In this document: in pieces, positions 43,675 through 55,322 of the stretch
Layout of the letters: each line of letters begins with the position of its first letter
How positions within the stretch are numbered: the stretch's first letter is position 1
Source of the DNA: Halegenticoccus soli
Lineage (GTDB): Archaea; Halobacteriota; Halobacteria; Halobacteriales; Haloferacaceae
Direction: 5' to 3'
Assembly (NCBI RefSeq): GCF_002844195.1
Contig: NZ_PEND01000001.1
Coordinates: 806,001 to 870,000, forward strand
Length of the DNA stretch: 64,000 nucleotides
Translations under genes and position numbers: made by a program
The notes under the pieces: generated by a model
Databases searched by the model: none
What the model saw: the letters and a program-made list of their open reading frames with translations, nothing else
Told to the model about the DNA's origin: nothing

Positions 43675-44667
43675 TCAGACCGGACGGAGGTGTTCGCAGT
43701 CGCCCGCGTAGATCGTCACGTCGCCGGCGTCGGTCCGCACGACGAGCGCGCCGGGGAACTCCACGTCGACGGCCTCGCCCTCGACCGGGCCGTCGGGCGT
43801 CTCGACGCGCACCCGCCGACCGAGCGTCGCGGCGTACTCGCGCCACGCCGGGAGCACCTCCTCCGGCCGCCCGCGGAGGCGGTGGAACTCCTCCAGCAGC
43901 CGCTGGACGAACGCCCGGCGGTCCACCGGCTCGCCCCGCTCGGCGAGGAGGCTCGTCGCCCCCGCCGGGAGGTCGGCCGCCTCCACGTTCGCGTTCACGC
44001 CGATGCCGACGACGAGCCACGAGACGCGATCCGACTCGCCCTCCATCTCGGTGAGGATCCCCGCGAGCTTCTTCCCGCCGCGGTCGCGCTCGCCGACGGT
44101 CGACGCGTCGCCGGATTTTCTCTCCGACGTGCCCTCGTTCGCTTCGCTCACGAGGACGTCGTTCGGCCACTTGATCCGCGCGTCGACGCCGGCCTCGCGC
44201 GCCGCGCGGGTCGTTGCCGCGGCCGCCGCGAGGGTGAACGCGGGGACGTGCGCGGGGGGTCGCGTCGGCCGCAGCGCGAGGGACAGCCAGACGCCGCCGG
44301 GCGGCGAGGTCCAGGGTCGGTTGAGCCGCCCGCGGCTCCCCGTCTGCTCGTCGGCGACGACGGCGACGTTCTCCGCCCCGTCGGCCGCCAGCTCCCGCGC
44401 GCGGTCGTTCGTGCTTCCGATCCGGTCGTGGTACTCGACGGCGAAGGGCGCTTCGAGGCCGAACTCGATCGCGCCGCCGCCGTACTCGGGGACGGCGACG
44501 ACCTCGTACCCCGAGTCCGCGCTCTCGATCTCGAACCCCTCCCCGCGGAGCGCCTCGACCTGCTTCCAGACGGCCGCCCGCGAGACGCCGAGGCGGTCGG
44601 CGAGCTCGGGACCCGAGACCGGGCCGGAGGCGAGCGCGTCGAGGAGCGCGCGTCGCGTGTCGGTCAT
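43675..44667 (-). CDS. birA: Biotin--[acetyl-CoA-carboxylase] ligase / biotin operon repressor
   Basis: Bifunctional BirA (330 aa): N-terminal winged helix (LADRLGVSRAAVWKQVEALRGEGFEI) and a catalytic biotin-ligase domain with GSRGRLNRPWTSPPGGVWLSLALRP (biotinyl-AMP loop) and IKWPNDV. A C-terminal SH3-like domain follows. A ~30-residue insert rich in Ser/Glu/Lys (SEANEGTSERKSGDASTVGERDRGGKK) after the KWPNDV motif is unusual. It biotinylates Lys of the neighbouring carboxylase subunit, and the operon-like arrangement (150 bases downstream of pccA) supports this. Confidence 0.93.
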   Translation of the reverse strand: MTDTRRALLDALASGPVSGPELADRLGVSRAAVWKQVEALRGEGFEIESADSGYEVVAVPEYGGGAIEFGLEAPFAVEYHDRIGSTNDRARELAADGAENVAVVADEQTGSRGRLNRPWTSPPGGVWLSLALRPTRPPAHVPAFTLAAAAATTRAAREAGVDARIKWPNDVLVSEANEGTSERKSGDASTVGERDRGGKKLAGILTEMEGESDRVSWLVVGIGVNANVEAADLPAGATSLLAERGEPVDRRAFVQRLLEEFHRLRGRPEEVLPAWREYAATLGRRVRVETPDGPVEGEAVDVEFPGALVVRTDAGDVTIYAGDCEHLRPV

Positions 44668-44816
44668 GCGGGTCCGTAGGTGAAGGTGGGATAAGAACGA
44701 TCCGACCCCGATCGGCGGTTCGAAGCCGTCGGTGCGGGGCCCTCCGTCGGTCGAACCGCCGCCGTCTAGGGCCTGCTCGCCCGCTGGGACAGCGAGGTTC
44801 GCGCGCGCCCGAGCGG

Positions 44817-46613
<1,797 letters not shown>

Positions 46614-46800
46614 CGTTTTCCCTCCGAATTAGAGATGTCATCAGACCTTTCTGGTATTTAGTACGGTTTTTACTGAACGTTGCGTGGCGTCTCATTTTCG
46701 GACGAGCTACCTCACTCTGTCGGTCCGTTCCGGCCCGCCGCGGGCGGCGGCGGTTCCGGCCGCGGCGCTGGATCGAGGCGGGAACGAGCGGGCGCACGGC

Positions 46801-47091
46801 TCAGAACCTGTCCGTCCGGCCCGCGGCCGCCCACGCGTCCGTCGGCGCGCCGTCGGGAACGCGGACCGTCCGCGCCTGTAACTGCCGGATCCGTCCGGCG
46901 AAGGTCCACTTCTCGCCGTCCCAGGAGTCCTCTCCGCCGGCGGCCGCGGCCGCGGCGAGTTCTTGGTCCCGCAGGTGCGCGCCGATCGCGGCGACGATGG
47001 CCGCGGCCTCCTCCGAGTCGGCGTCCGTCGGGAGGTCGAGCCCGTCGAGCAGCGCGTCGACGTCCGGCACCTCAGATCGGAAGGTTGCCAT
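46801..47091 (-). CDS. pccX: Propionyl-CoA carboxylase small subunit PccX
   Basis: A 96-residue protein, the third subunit reported for haloarchaeal propionyl-CoA carboxylase (Haloferax). It is Ala/Glu-rich ([49 protein letters not shown]) and carries no catalytic motif. Its start overlaps the end of pccB by 20 bases, and pccA follows 187 bases downstream. A structural or stabilising role is known of the family; here it is assigned from position and length. Confidence 0.85.
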   Translation of the reverse strand: MATFRSEVPDVDALLDGLDLPTDADSEEAAAIVAAIGAHLRDQELAAAAAAGGEDSWDGEKWTFAGRIRQLQARTVRVPDGAPTDAWAAAGRTDRF

Positions 47092-48622
47092 GTTTCTTGT
47101 CCGGGTACGACTTGCGCTTGCTCTTGAACACGTGGAGATCGTCGATGAGCCGGGCGCGGGTCTCCGGCGGTTCGATCACGTCGTCGAGGAAGCCGCGGTC
47201 GGCCGCGGTGTACGGGTTGGCGAACTCCTCGCGGTACTCGTCGATGAGCTCCTGGCGGCGCGCGTCGGGGTCGTCCGCCTCCTTCAGCTCCTTCCGGTAG
47301 AGGATGTTCACCGCGCCCTGCGGGCCCATCACGGCGATCTCGGCGGTCGGCCACGCGTAGTTCACGTCCGCGCCGAGATGCTTCGAAGCCATCACGTCGT
47401 ACGCGCCGCCGTAGGCCTTCCGCGTGATGACCGTCAGCAGGGGCACGGTCGCCTCCGAGTAGGCGTACAGGAGCTTCGCGCCGTGGCGGATGATCCCGCC
47501 GTGCTCCTGGTCGGTTCCGGGGAGGAAGCCGGGGACGTCGACGAGCGTCAGGATCGGAACGTTGAACGCGTCGCAGAAGCGGACGAACCGCGCGCCCTTC
47601 TCGCTCGCCTCGATGTCGAGCGTGCCGGCGTTGACCCGGGGCTGGTTGGCGACGACGCCGACCGAGTGCCCGTCGAGCCGGGCGAAGCCCACGACGATGT
47701 TCTGCGCGAAGTCGCCGTGGACCTCGAAGAACGAGCCCTCGTCGACGATGTGCCCGACGACGGTCGTCATGTCGTACGGTTTCCGCGGCTGGTCCGGGAC
47801 GACCGTGTTGAGCTCCTCGTCGGCGCGCTCGGGGTCGTCCCACGGGTCCACCCGCGGCGGATCCTCGACGTTGTTCTGGGGCAGGTACGACAGCAGGAGG
47901 GCGATCTTGTCGAGCGCCTCCTCCTCGGAGTCGACTGCGAAGTGCGCGACGCCGCTCGTCGAACTGTGGGCCACCGCGCCGCCCAGCTCCTCGAAGGAGA
48001 CCTCCTCGCCCGTGACCGTCTTGATCACGTCGGGGCCGGTGATGAACATGTGGCTCGTGTCCTTCACCATGAAGACGAAGTCGGTGATGCCGGGCGAGTA
48101 GACCGCCCCGCCGGCGCACGGCCCCATGATGGCCGAGATCTGCGGCACGACGCCGCTCGCCTCCGTGTTTCGGCGGAAGATCTCGCCGAACCCGCCGAGC
48201 GACGAGACGCCCTCCTGGATGCGGGCCCCGGCCGAGTCGTTGAGCCCGACGACCGGCGCGCCGACCTCCATCGCCTTGTCCATCACCTTGCAGACCTTCT
48301 CGGCGAACACCTCGCCGAGCGACCCGCCGAAGACGGTGAAGTCGTGGGCGAAGACGAACACGGTCCGGCCGTTCACCTCGCCGTATCCGGTGACGACGCC
48401 GTCGCCGTACAGCTGTTTCTCCTCCATGCCGAACTTGTGGGTTCGGTGCGTGCGGAACTGATCGAACTCGCGGAAGGTGCCGTCGTCGAGGAAGTAGTCG
48501 ATCCGCTCGCGGGCGGTCATCTTCCCCTTGTCGTGCTGCGACTCGATCCGCTCTTCGCCGCCGCCCTTCCGAGCCTCCTCGCGCCGGTCTCGGAGCTCGT
48601 CGATCCGATCATCCATCGTCAC
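47072..48622 (-). CDS. pccB: Propionyl/acetyl-CoA carboxylase beta subunit (carboxyltransferase)
   Basis: A 516-residue carboxyltransferase of the crotonase fold. Motifs: [21 protein letters not shown], the oxyanion region [19 protein letters not shown] and SRGGG-type loop, [85 protein letters not shown], and [13 protein letters not shown]. It transfers CO2 from carboxybiotin to propionyl-CoA. It is the first gene of pccB-pccX-pccA. Confidence 0.95.
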   Translation of the reverse strand: MTMDDRIDELRDRREEARKGGGEERIESQHDKGKMTARERIDYFLDDGTFREFDQFRTHRTHKFGMEEKQLYGDGVVTGYGEVNGRTVFVFAHDFTVFGGSLGEVFAEKVCKVMDKAMEVGAPVVGLNDSAGARIQEGVSSLGGFGEIFRRNTEASGVVPQISAIMGPCAGGAVYSPGITDFVFMVKDTSHMFITGPDVIKTVTGEEVSFEELGGAVAHSSTSGVAHFAVDSEEEALDKIALLLSYLPQNNVEDPPRVDPWDDPERADEELNTVVPDQPRKPYDMTTVVGHIVDEGSFFEVHGDFAQNIVVGFARLDGHSVGVVANQPRVNAGTLDIEASEKGARFVRFCDAFNVPILTLVDVPGFLPGTDQEHGGIIRHGAKLLYAYSEATVPLLTVITRKAYGGAYDVMASKHLGADVNYAWPTAEIAVMGPQGAVNILYRKELKEADDPDARRQELIDEYREEFANPYTAADRGFLDDVIEPPETRARLIDDLHVFKSKRKSYPDKKHGNLPI

Positions 48623-48823
48623 GCCGGATCACCTTCGATCATTGGGGGACAGATGCAGGACGCGGGCGGAAAAGGGTTCCGCAAGTCGGCAAACTGGAAC
48701 CCGCGGACGGGCGCGGGTTCTCAGCCGGCGAGAACGGGTCGGGCGCGAACGAGCCGATTTTCCGGCCCGGCGGCGCTTCGGCTCACGGGCGGGGAGAACT
48801 GCTCTCGGAGACGCGTCGCAGAA

Positions 48824-49018
48824 CTACGCTTCGGCCTGCGCGCCGGCCTTCTTGCGCGTGACGTAGCCGGCGATGCGGTTGCGGACTTCCTTCGACTCGA
48901 CATTGGTCAGCTTCGCGACGTTCTCCTTGTTCGTCTCGAAGTCGGAGTTGAACGCCTGCGGGTACCGCTCCAGCAGCAGGTTCCCCAGCTGCTTCACGTA
49001 CTTCGGTTTGATCGCCAT
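48824..49018 (-). CDS. rps17e: 30S ribosomal protein S17e
   Basis: Archaeal ribosomal protein S17e (64 aa): MAIKPKYVKQLGNLLLERYPQAFNSDFETNKENVAKLTNVESKEVRNRIAGYVTRKK. The ATG at 49018 is chosen (not the one two codons upstream) because a TATA-like gttttag lies 25-32 bases before it, the leaderless pattern. Basic helical small-subunit protein. Confidence 0.97.
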   Translation of the reverse strand: MAIKPKYVKQLGNLLLERYPQAFNSDFETNKENVAKLTNVESKEVRNRIAGYVTRKKAGAQAEA

Positions 49019-49194
49019 GTCCAAGGGTTTCCCGGAGAGCCACTAAAACGATTCGTTCCGCGTCCCGCGCCGAGCGCCGCGGTTTCGCGGGTCGCGCCGC
49101 GGTGTTCGGCGTTCACGCAACGCCCGCCCCGCCGCCCGTCGGCCGAGCCGCGATCCGGCGGTCGTCGTTCGCCGCGCACCTCACCGGCCGCCGA

Positions 49195-49824
49195 TCACCG
49201 CCCGCGCAGGCTCCGCCAGTCGGTGACCTCGCTCAGCCGTTCGAACGCCTCGACCTCGGCGGGGCCGCCGCACGTTCGAACCGTCTCCTCGAAGTACGTC
49301 AGCCGATCGAGCAGCGCCGCGGTGTCGTACGCCGCGACGTCGAGCCGCGAGGCGGCCACGGTGGCGTCGACGACGGCGCAAAAGCCGCGGTTGATCGTCG
49401 GCACCCGCTCGCGCAGTACCGCGCTGTCGACGGGCGCGAGCGCCCACCGCTCCCAGCGCGTGCCGTCCGACTCGCCCGAGTCGACGCGCTCCGCCCGCAC
49501 TTCGACCCACGCGTCCGCCCCCGGCAGCACGGGGTCGTCCTCCTCGCGGATCGTCAGCGCCGCGTCGACGAACTCCCGGGGGTCCGACGTGAACTGGACG
49601 ACGCCCCCGCCCCGGCGTCGGAAGTTCCGCCGGGTCCGCGTGTCGCCCCACGTCGTCGCGGTGACCGGTTCCCCCTCGGAATCGGGGGCGCGAAGTCCGA
49701 GCGCGGCCGCGTTCCACAGCCCGTTCGGTCCGAGCGTCGCGGCGATCGACTCGGTGACGCCGCGGAGGTCGACCGGCCACTCCCGGCCGGACGCTCCGGG
49801 ATCGTCACCGTCGTCCCCGCTCAC
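49195..49824 (-). CDS. DUF447-family protein
   Basis: A 209-residue protein resembling the archaeal DUF447 family (PF04289, from memory): RGVTESIAATLGPNGLWNAAALGL at the N-terminus, then VTATTWGDTRTRRNFRRRGGG (a possible flavin/nucleotide-like pocket), PTINRGFCAVVDATVAASRLD and ETVRTCGGPAEVEAFERL. It begins at a GTG (49824) that overlaps the TGA of the CitG-like gene, so it is translationally coupled. DUF447 genes are reported beside tetrahydromethanopterin-type cofactor genes; its activity is unknown. Confidence 0.85.
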   Translation of the reverse strand: MSGDDGDDPGASGREWPVDLRGVTESIAATLGPNGLWNAAALGLRAPDSEGEPVTATTWGDTRTRRNFRRRGGGVVQFTSDPREFVDAALTIREEDDPVLPGADAWVEVRAERVDSGESDGTRWERWALAPVDSAVLRERVPTINRGFCAVVDATVAASRLDVAAYDTAALLDRLTYFEETVRTCGGPAEVEAFERLSEVTDWRSLRGR

Positions 49825-50708
49825 ACCGGGACCCCCCGTTCGAGCGCGACGAAGAGCGCGGCGGCGGTGACGTCCGCGGTCGTTCCGGGGTTGTGACCGT
49901 CGGCGACGAGGTCGTCCGCGAGCGCCGCGACCGCGTCGGGGTCGCCCCGCGCCTCCGCGGCCCGCCGGCTGACCGCCTCGGCGACGGCGTCGCCGTGCTG
50001 GGTCGCGACGAGCGTGTCCGGCTCCTCGGCGAGGAGGGTGAGGAACGCGCGGGCCGCCCGGTCGAGAACCGGCCCGTCGTCCGCGAGGATCGCCTCCGCG
50101 GCGCCGAACGTTCGTCGGAACCCGCCGATCCACTCGCGGGCGTTCCCGTCGCGGTCGGCGCTCAGTTCCATCACGCCGTACAGCGTCAGTTCGCGCTTCC
50201 GGAGCGCCGGGATCGCCTCCCCGCCCCGGCGCACGTCCAGGTCGTCCGCGCCCTCCGGCGGGTCGCCGACGGTCACGTTCGCGTGCTCGAACGCCCGGTA
50301 GAAGCCGACGGCGTCCTCGACGGTCGTCGACTCGGCGACGTCGGCGGCCCCCTCGGGCGTGAGATTCCCCTCGTCCGCCGCCCGGACGAGCGGTACGAGG
50401 AGCAGGAGGCAACCGAACTGGGTGTTGCCGCCGCGCTGGCGTTCGGCCATGCCCGCGACGGCGCGCTCGAACGCCTCGCCGACGGGCGCGCCGTCGGCGG
50501 CGAGGTCGAGTCCCCGCCGCGCGCCCACCGCGCCCGCGAGGAAGTGTTCGAACCGGAGGTCGGCGAAGTCGCGGCGACGGTCGACGTTCCCCGGCTTGGG
50601 CGTGCCCGCGACTTCGAGCAGGAGGGCGAGCTCGGCGTGTTCGGCGGGCGAAAACGGCGCCTCGTTCCGATCGGCGCCGTCGTCCGTCATCGCGTCGTCG
50701 TCCGTCAT
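49821..50708 (-). CDS. Triphosphoribosyl-dephospho-CoA synthase-like (CitG family) protein
   Basis: A 295-residue CitG-like protein: AELALLLEVAGTPKPGNVDRRRDFADLRFEHFLAGAVGARRG, RGGNTQFGCLLLLVPLVRAADEGNLTP, and HNPGTTADVTAAALFVALERGV. CitG makes the prosthetic-group precursor of citrate lyase in bacteria, but archaeal homologues sit in cofactor gene clusters. The ATG overlaps the previous gene's TGA (ATGA). Probable role: phosphoribosyl transfer in cofactor synthesis (inference). Confidence 0.85.
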   Translation of the reverse strand: MTDDDAMTDDGADRNEAPFSPAEHAELALLLEVAGTPKPGNVDRRRDFADLRFEHFLAGAVGARRGLDLAADGAPVGEAFERAVAGMAERQRGGNTQFGCLLLLVPLVRAADEGNLTPEGAADVAESTTVEDAVGFYRAFEHANVTVGDPPEGADDLDVRRGGEAIPALRKRELTLYGVMELSADRDGNAREWIGGFRRTFGAAEAILADDGPVLDRAARAFLTLLAEEPDTLVATQHGDAVAEAVSRRAAEARGDPDAVAALADDLVADGHNPGTTADVTAAALFVALERGVPV

Positions 50709-51493
50709 CTCGTCGCCTCCGATCCCGCCCTCGTCTCGGCCTCGGGTCTCCCGTCGAACCACTCGTCGGCGGCCGCCCGGACGCGGCGGAGCACCGCCCG
50801 GTCGTCGCTCGGCCGCCCGACGCTCACCGCGTCCGCGCCGTGGTCGAGGTACTCGCGGACGGTCGCGCGGTCGCGGACGCCGTTGTTGGCGATCACGAAC
50901 AGATCCGTCTCCGAGGCGGCGTCGACCACGTCTGCGACGACCGCCTCCGAGTCCATCGCGTCGACGTGAATCGCCGCCGCGCCGGCCCCGGCGACGGCCC
51001 GAGCCGTCGCCGGGAGGGAGACCCCGGGGACCTCCGCGCGGACCTTCACGCTCACCGTCGCGCCCGCGTCGGCGGCCGCCGAGACGTACTGGCACAGGCG
51101 ATCCGCGTCGCGCAGGAGCGCCTCGCCGCAGCCGGCGGCGCACAGCTCCGCCTGGCGGCAGTGGGCGTTGATCTCCAGGACGGCGTCGCGGTCGGCGCAG
51201 ATCCGGGCCGCCCGTCGGATCGGGTCGACCGTCGCGCTGCGGACGTTGAAGCCGGCCCGCAGGGGCGCGCCGTCCAGCTTCGACAGCTCCCGGTCCAGAA
51301 ACGCGAACGGGTCGTCGGGGAGGAACTCCGTCCGGTCGCGGTCCGCGACCATCGCGGCGGCGGCCGCGCGGGACTCCCCGTCAAGCGCGATCCCGCCGAG
51401 GAAGGCGATCCCCGCGTAGTTCGCCGCGTTCAGCGCCCAGGCGGCGTCGGCCTCCCCGCTCAGGCTCGCGAGCGCGACGCGCGGCTCGAACAC
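50705..51493 (-). CDS. Dihydrouridine-synthase-like flavoprotein
   Basis: A 262-residue TIM-barrel protein annotated in archaea as tRNA-dihydrouridine synthase. The core region LEINAHCRQAELCAAGCGEALL corresponds to the NxGCP catalytic loop, with a Cys at the expected place; also IHVDAMDSEAVVADVV, LFVIANNGVRDRATVREYLDHGADAVSVGRP. A GTG start at 51493 lies three bases after the cofD TAG. Lack of the tRNA-binding C-terminal domain suggests a non-tRNA role within the cofactor operon. Confidence 0.8.
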   Translation of the reverse strand: MFEPRVALASLSGEADAAWALNAANYAGIAFLGGIALDGESRAAAAAMVADRDRTEFLPDDPFAFLDRELSKLDGAPLRAGFNVRSATVDPIRRAARICADRDAVLEINAHCRQAELCAAGCGEALLRDADRLCQYVSAAADAGATVSVKVRAEVPGVSLPATARAVAGAGAAAIHVDAMDSEAVVADVVDAASETDLFVIANNGVRDRATVREYLDHGADAVSVGRPSDDRAVLRRVRAAADEWFDGRPEAETRAGSEATR

Positions 51494-51495
51494 GG

Positions 51496-52488
51496 CTAGG
51501 CGACCTCCCGGAGCGCCTCGTCGACCGCGCGGGCGACGCGGCGCGCGTCGTCGGGGTCGTTCATCCGGGTGTCCGTCCGGACGACGGGCCGGTCGAGATC
51601 GGTGCCGTCCGCCTCGTCGAGCACGAACGCGTCGGCGAAGGGGTACGCCTCCGCGACGCCCGCGGTGCTCGCCTCGTAGCCGACGCCGCGCATGAGCTCC
51701 GCGGCGGGGCCGGAGAAGACGCGGTCCTCGACGAACGGCGAGACGGCGATCACGGGCGTCGCGTCGAGCGCCTCCCGGATGCCCGGAACGGCGAGCATCG
51801 GTCCGATGCTGGTGACGGGGTTCGACGGGCCGACGACGACCGGATCGTCGAGGGCGGCGAGCGTCTCCGGCGTCGGGTCGGCCGAGTCGGCCCCGCTGAA
51901 CTCCACGCCCTCCACTGCCGGACCGGCCCGCCGCGCGACCCAGTACTCCTGGAAGTGCATCTCGCCCTCGTCCGTGCGGACGATCGTCGCCACGGGGTCG
52001 TCGCTCATCGGCAGCAGGTCGATTTCGAGCCCGAATGCGTCGGCGAGCGTCCGGGTGACCTCGGTGAGCGTACGCCCCTCGTCGAGGAGGCTCGTCCGGG
52101 TGACGTGGACCGCGCGGTCGCGGTCGCCGATCGTCATGAACTCCGCGACGCCGGAGAACCGCCGCCAGCGGGCGATGTCGCGGCCGCTCGTCTGTGCCTC
52201 CGCGGGGAGGTACCTGGGTCCGCGTTCGAGTCCCGCCGCGTCGGCGAGGCGGAGCAGCTCCGCATTCGTCTCGCGGGTGTCGCCGTCGATCCCCCACCAC
52301 GTCTCGCGGTCGAGGACGCCGCCGCCGTGAAAGAGCACCGTGTCGAGGTCCGGACAGACCAGCAGCCCGCCGAGCTCGACGTCGTCGCCGGTGTTGCCGA
52401 CGACGGCGACGGAGGCGGGGTCGAACACCTCGGTCGCCCCGTCGAGGAGCTTCGGGGTGCCGGTCCCCCCGGCGAGAAACGTGACCAT
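51496..52488 (-). CDS. cofD: 2-phospho-L-lactate transferase (F420 biosynthesis)
   Basis: CofD (330 aa) joins 2-phospho-L-lactate to the deazaflavin FO to form F420-0. N-terminal pattern [22 protein letters not shown], then [27 protein letters not shown] and [26 protein letters not shown]. It ends with TAG. First gene of cofD-dus-citG-DUF447; the four overlap or nearly touch, so they are co-transcribed. Confidence 0.95.
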   Translation of the reverse strand: MVTFLAGGTGTPKLLDGATEVFDPASVAVVGNTGDDVELGGLLVCPDLDTVLFHGGGVLDRETWWGIDGDTRETNAELLRLADAAGLERGPRYLPAEAQTSGRDIARWRRFSGVAEFMTIGDRDRAVHVTRTSLLDEGRTLTEVTRTLADAFGLEIDLLPMSDDPVATIVRTDEGEMHFQEYWVARRAGPAVEGVEFSGADSADPTPETLAALDDPVVVGPSNPVTSIGPMLAVPGIREALDATPVIAVSPFVEDRVFSGPAAELMRGVGYEASTAGVAEAYPFADAFVLDEADGTDLDRPVVRTDTRMNDPDDARRVARAVDEALREVA

Positions 52489-52667
52489 GCACCGGCGTTG
52501 GACGGGCGACGATTTGTATCCTGCCTTTGTGCCGACGCCGTCGCGCCGACCGTCCGTTTACCACCGTCGCCGTCGCCGCCAGTCGCTCGGCGTCACCGTC
52601 GCCGTCACACGGTTCCTCGCGCGGCGGCTCCGCTCCGGCGGGCCGCTCGGTAGACTTCGGCCGGTCG

Positions 52668-54059
52668 CTAGTAGACGTACTCGGATTCCCGCAGCTGCAC
52701 GTACCGCCCCTTCCGGAACTTGTACCGCCGGCGCTTGTACGCGCCGACCAGCCGCATCGCGCTCATGCCGGCTTTGACCTTGCTCGTCTCGAACAGCTTG
52801 ATCCCCTCTCCCTCGACCATCAGGTCGCGGGCGGTTCTGAACGCCCAGTCCCAGTCGGACGGGCCGTAGTCACGCACCACGTCGGCCATCGCGACGTTCC
52901 GGAGCACCTCGTCGCCGATGGCCTCCTTCCACGCGTCGTTGTACCCGGAGAGGTCGCCGCGGGCGGCGAGTTCCCCCGCGATGGTGCCCGTCCGGACCGC
53001 GACGTGATCGCCGCCCTCGTGGAACGCCGAGGTGGCGCCCATCGCGCCGCCGACGACGGCGACGCCGGCCGCCGTCGGCGAGTCGATTGGGCGGGTCGAG
53101 GAGATGGGGTACGTCTCCGTCCCCTTCGACTTGCCGCGGTCCTCGACGAGCGGGAAGTCGGCCTCGACGTCGTACTCGTCGCCGTACTCCCGTTCGAGCA
53201 GGCGGCGGACGTACTCGCGGCCCGGCGGGATCCGCTCGTCGTCGGGGCGGAGCAGTTTGTACTCGTCCCGATCCGCCACCTCGTCGAGGTCGAGCCCGAT
53301 CGGCATCGTCAGCCCGATCCGCGCCACGCCGTCGTCGTTCGGGAAGATCCACGGGTAGGCGGTGTGACCCGGCATGTACCCCCACCAGAATCGGATCGCG
53401 CCGCTCACCTCCTCGTAGACGTCCGGCGGCAGCCGCCGGTGCTCCTGATACGCGATGTGGTTCGCGCGCGTGGACGCCAGTCGCTCGGAGGCCTTCTGGC
53501 CGTCCGGGAGGAAGCCGTCGAGAACCCGGTTCGTCACCGTCCGCTGCGGCCCGTCGGCGAGGATCAGCGCGTCCGCGCCGACCGCCGTGCCGTCCCTGAG
53601 GCGGACGACGTGCCGCGGCTCGGAGCCGGTCGCGTCGAGGTCGACGTCGACGCCCGCGACCGACGCTCTGACCCGGTACTCCGCCCCGGCGTCCTCGGCG
53701 CGCTCGCGGAGCCAGTCGTCGAAGCGGGCGCGGTGGAACGTGTAGCCGAACCCGTCGTAGGACGCCTCCATGCCGGTCTTCCGGAGCGTCAGCGACTCGC
53801 TCGGGCCGACGAACTCCGCGCGGTCCAGCTCGTGCAGGACGACCCCGTCGGGCAGGTCGTCCGGGTGGACGCCCATGATGTCGACCCAGTAATCGAGGAT
53901 GCCGGCCGCGTCCGTCGAGTCCGGGCCGAGCCCCTCGCGGTCCGCCCGCGGGACCCCCTTCTCGAGGACGACGGCCTCCGCGCCGGCCGACGCGGCGGCG
54001 TACGCCGCGGATGAGCCGGCGGGACCGCCGCCCACGATGGCCACGTCTACCTGCTTCAT
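52668..54059 (-). CDS. Geranylgeranyl reductase-family FAD enzyme
   Basis: A 463-residue flavoprotein: FAD-binding GGGPAGSSAAYAAASAG, PDSTDAAGILDYWVDIMG, GAIRFWWGYMPGHTAYPWIFP, GVAVVGGAMGATSAFHEGGDHVA. Haloarchaeal members reduce the geranylgeranyl chains of ether lipids (digeranylgeranylglycerol phospholipid reductase-like) or related prenyl groups. A TATA-like ctttaatac lies about 27-33 bases before the ATG, so the transcript is leaderless. Confidence 0.9.
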   Translation of the reverse strand: MKQVDVAIVGGGPAGSSAAYAAASAGAEAVVLEKGVPRADREGLGPDSTDAAGILDYWVDIMGVHPDDLPDGVVLHELDRAEFVGPSESLTLRKTGMEASYDGFGYTFHRARFDDWLRERAEDAGAEYRVRASVAGVDVDLDATGSEPRHVVRLRDGTAVGADALILADGPQRTVTNRVLDGFLPDGQKASERLASTRANHIAYQEHRRLPPDVYEEVSGAIRFWWGYMPGHTAYPWIFPNDDGVARIGLTMPIGLDLDEVADRDEYKLLRPDDERIPPGREYVRRLLEREYGDEYDVEADFPLVEDRGKSKGTETYPISSTRPIDSPTAAGVAVVGGAMGATSAFHEGGDHVAVRTGTIAGELAARGDLSGYNDAWKEAIGDEVLRNVAMADVVRDYGPSDWDWAFRTARDLMVEGEGIKLFETSKVKAGMSAMRLVGAYKRRRYKFRKGRYVQLRESEYVY

Positions 54060-54170
54060 ACACTCTACCCGGTTCGGGGCCGGTATTAAAGATCCGAAAG
54101 CCGCTCAAAACGAACGACTGTCGTCCGCTGAAGGACGAATTCGGGCGGAGGCGATCGACGGCGTCGACGC

Positions 54171-54255
54171 GACTGGGGACGGATCAGGGACGGGCCAGGG
54201 ACGGACTGGAGAGGGACTGGAGATGGACCGGGGACGGACCGGAGACGGACCGGAT
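54171..54255. repeat. Degenerate GGGACGGAC-type tandem repeats
   Basis: Five to seven imperfect copies of about 10-12 bases (ctggagacggaccgg-like) upstream of the second hydroxyacid dehydrogenase. They are part of a recurring style of intergenic repeats in this window. Confidence 0.6.
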
Positions 54256-54326
54256 CCGCGGCGGCGGAAGGGGCCGCAAATGCCGAAGCAGGTGCACTCT
54301 TAACCCGCCTCGCGAAATCGTCCCCC

Positions 54327-55274
54327 ATGACCGACCCGGACATCGTCGTCCTGCGGCAGAAGATCCACGGCATGCCCGCCGCCGACTACGCCGACGCGAT
54401 CCGCGAGCGCCTCCCCGGCAAGGAGGTCGCCCTCGCGCGAACGCCCGAGGAGGAGCGCGATCTGCTGACCCGAACCCCCGTCGCGACCGGGTACGCCGTC
54501 GAGCCGGACCTGCTCGACGCGTCGGATCTCGACCTGTTCGCGTGCGTCTTCGCCGGCACAGGGCACCTCCCACTCGACGAGTTCGAGGCGCGGGGCGTCG
54601 CGGTCACGAACGCCTCCGGCGTCCACGGCCCCAACATCGCAGAACACGTCGTCGGGAACATCCTGCTCTTCGTCCGGGGGTTCGATCGGGCGTGGCGGCA
54701 GAAGGAGCGCCGCGAGTGGCGGTCGTTCCAGGCGCGCGAACTCGCCGGCGGCACCGTCGCCGTCGTCGGACTGGGCGCGATCGGCGAGACGATCGTCGAC
54801 CGACTGGAACCGTTCGGCGTCGAGACGATCGGGGTCCGGTACTCGCCGGAGAAGGGCGGCCCGACCGACGAGGTACTCGGCTACGGCGACCTGCACGACG
54901 CGCTCGCCCGGAGCGACTACGTCGTGATCGCCGCGCCGCTCACCGAGACGACGGAGGGGCTGTTCGACGACGAGGCGTTCCGGACGATGAAGCCCGACGC
55001 CGTGGTCGTCAACGTCGGCCGGGGCCCCATCGTCGACACCGACGCGCTCCTCGACGCGCTCCGGACCAACGCGATCCGCGGCGCGGCGCTCGACGTGACC
55101 GACCCCGAACCGCTCCCGGAGGACCACGCGCTCTGGAACCTCGACAACGTGTTCATCACGCCGCACAACGCCGGCCACACCCCGGAGTACTGGAACCGGC
55201 TGGCCGACGTCCTCGCCGAGAACGTCCGCCGCCTCGACGCTGGCGAGGAAGACCTCGAAAACCGGGTCGTCTGA
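54327..55274 (+). CDS. D-2-hydroxyacid dehydrogenase (NAD-dependent), second paralogue
   Basis: A 315-residue paralogue of the gene at 22894, with the same NAD motif VGLGAIGETIVDRL, Arg in VNVGRGPIVDTDALLDAL, Glu in TDPEPLP and His in TPHNAGHTPE. Both share the block GVRYSPEKGGPTDEVLG, so they arose from one ancestor. A TATA-like ctcttaac about 21-29 bases before the ATG gives a leaderless start. Its reaction and substrate remain open. It lies tail-to-tail with the FAH-family gene. Confidence 0.9.
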   Translation: MTDPDIVVLRQKIHGMPAADYADAIRERLPGKEVALARTPEEERDLLTRTPVATGYAVEPDLLDASDLDLFACVFAGTGHLPLDEFEARGVAVTNASGVHGPNIAEHVVGNILLFVRGFDRAWRQKERREWRSFQARELAGGTVAVVGLGAIGETIVDRLEPFGVETIGVRYSPEKGGPTDEVLGYGDLHDALARSDYVVIAAPLTETTEGLFDDEAFRTMKPDAVVVNVGRGPIVDTDALLDALRTNAIRGAALDVTDPEPLPEDHALWNLDNVFITPHNAGHTPEYWNRLADVLAENVRRLDAGEEDLENRVV

Positions 55275-55322
55275 GCGTTCCGAACCGCGGTCGACCCGAC
55301 GGAGCGCGGGCGACCGCTCGGC

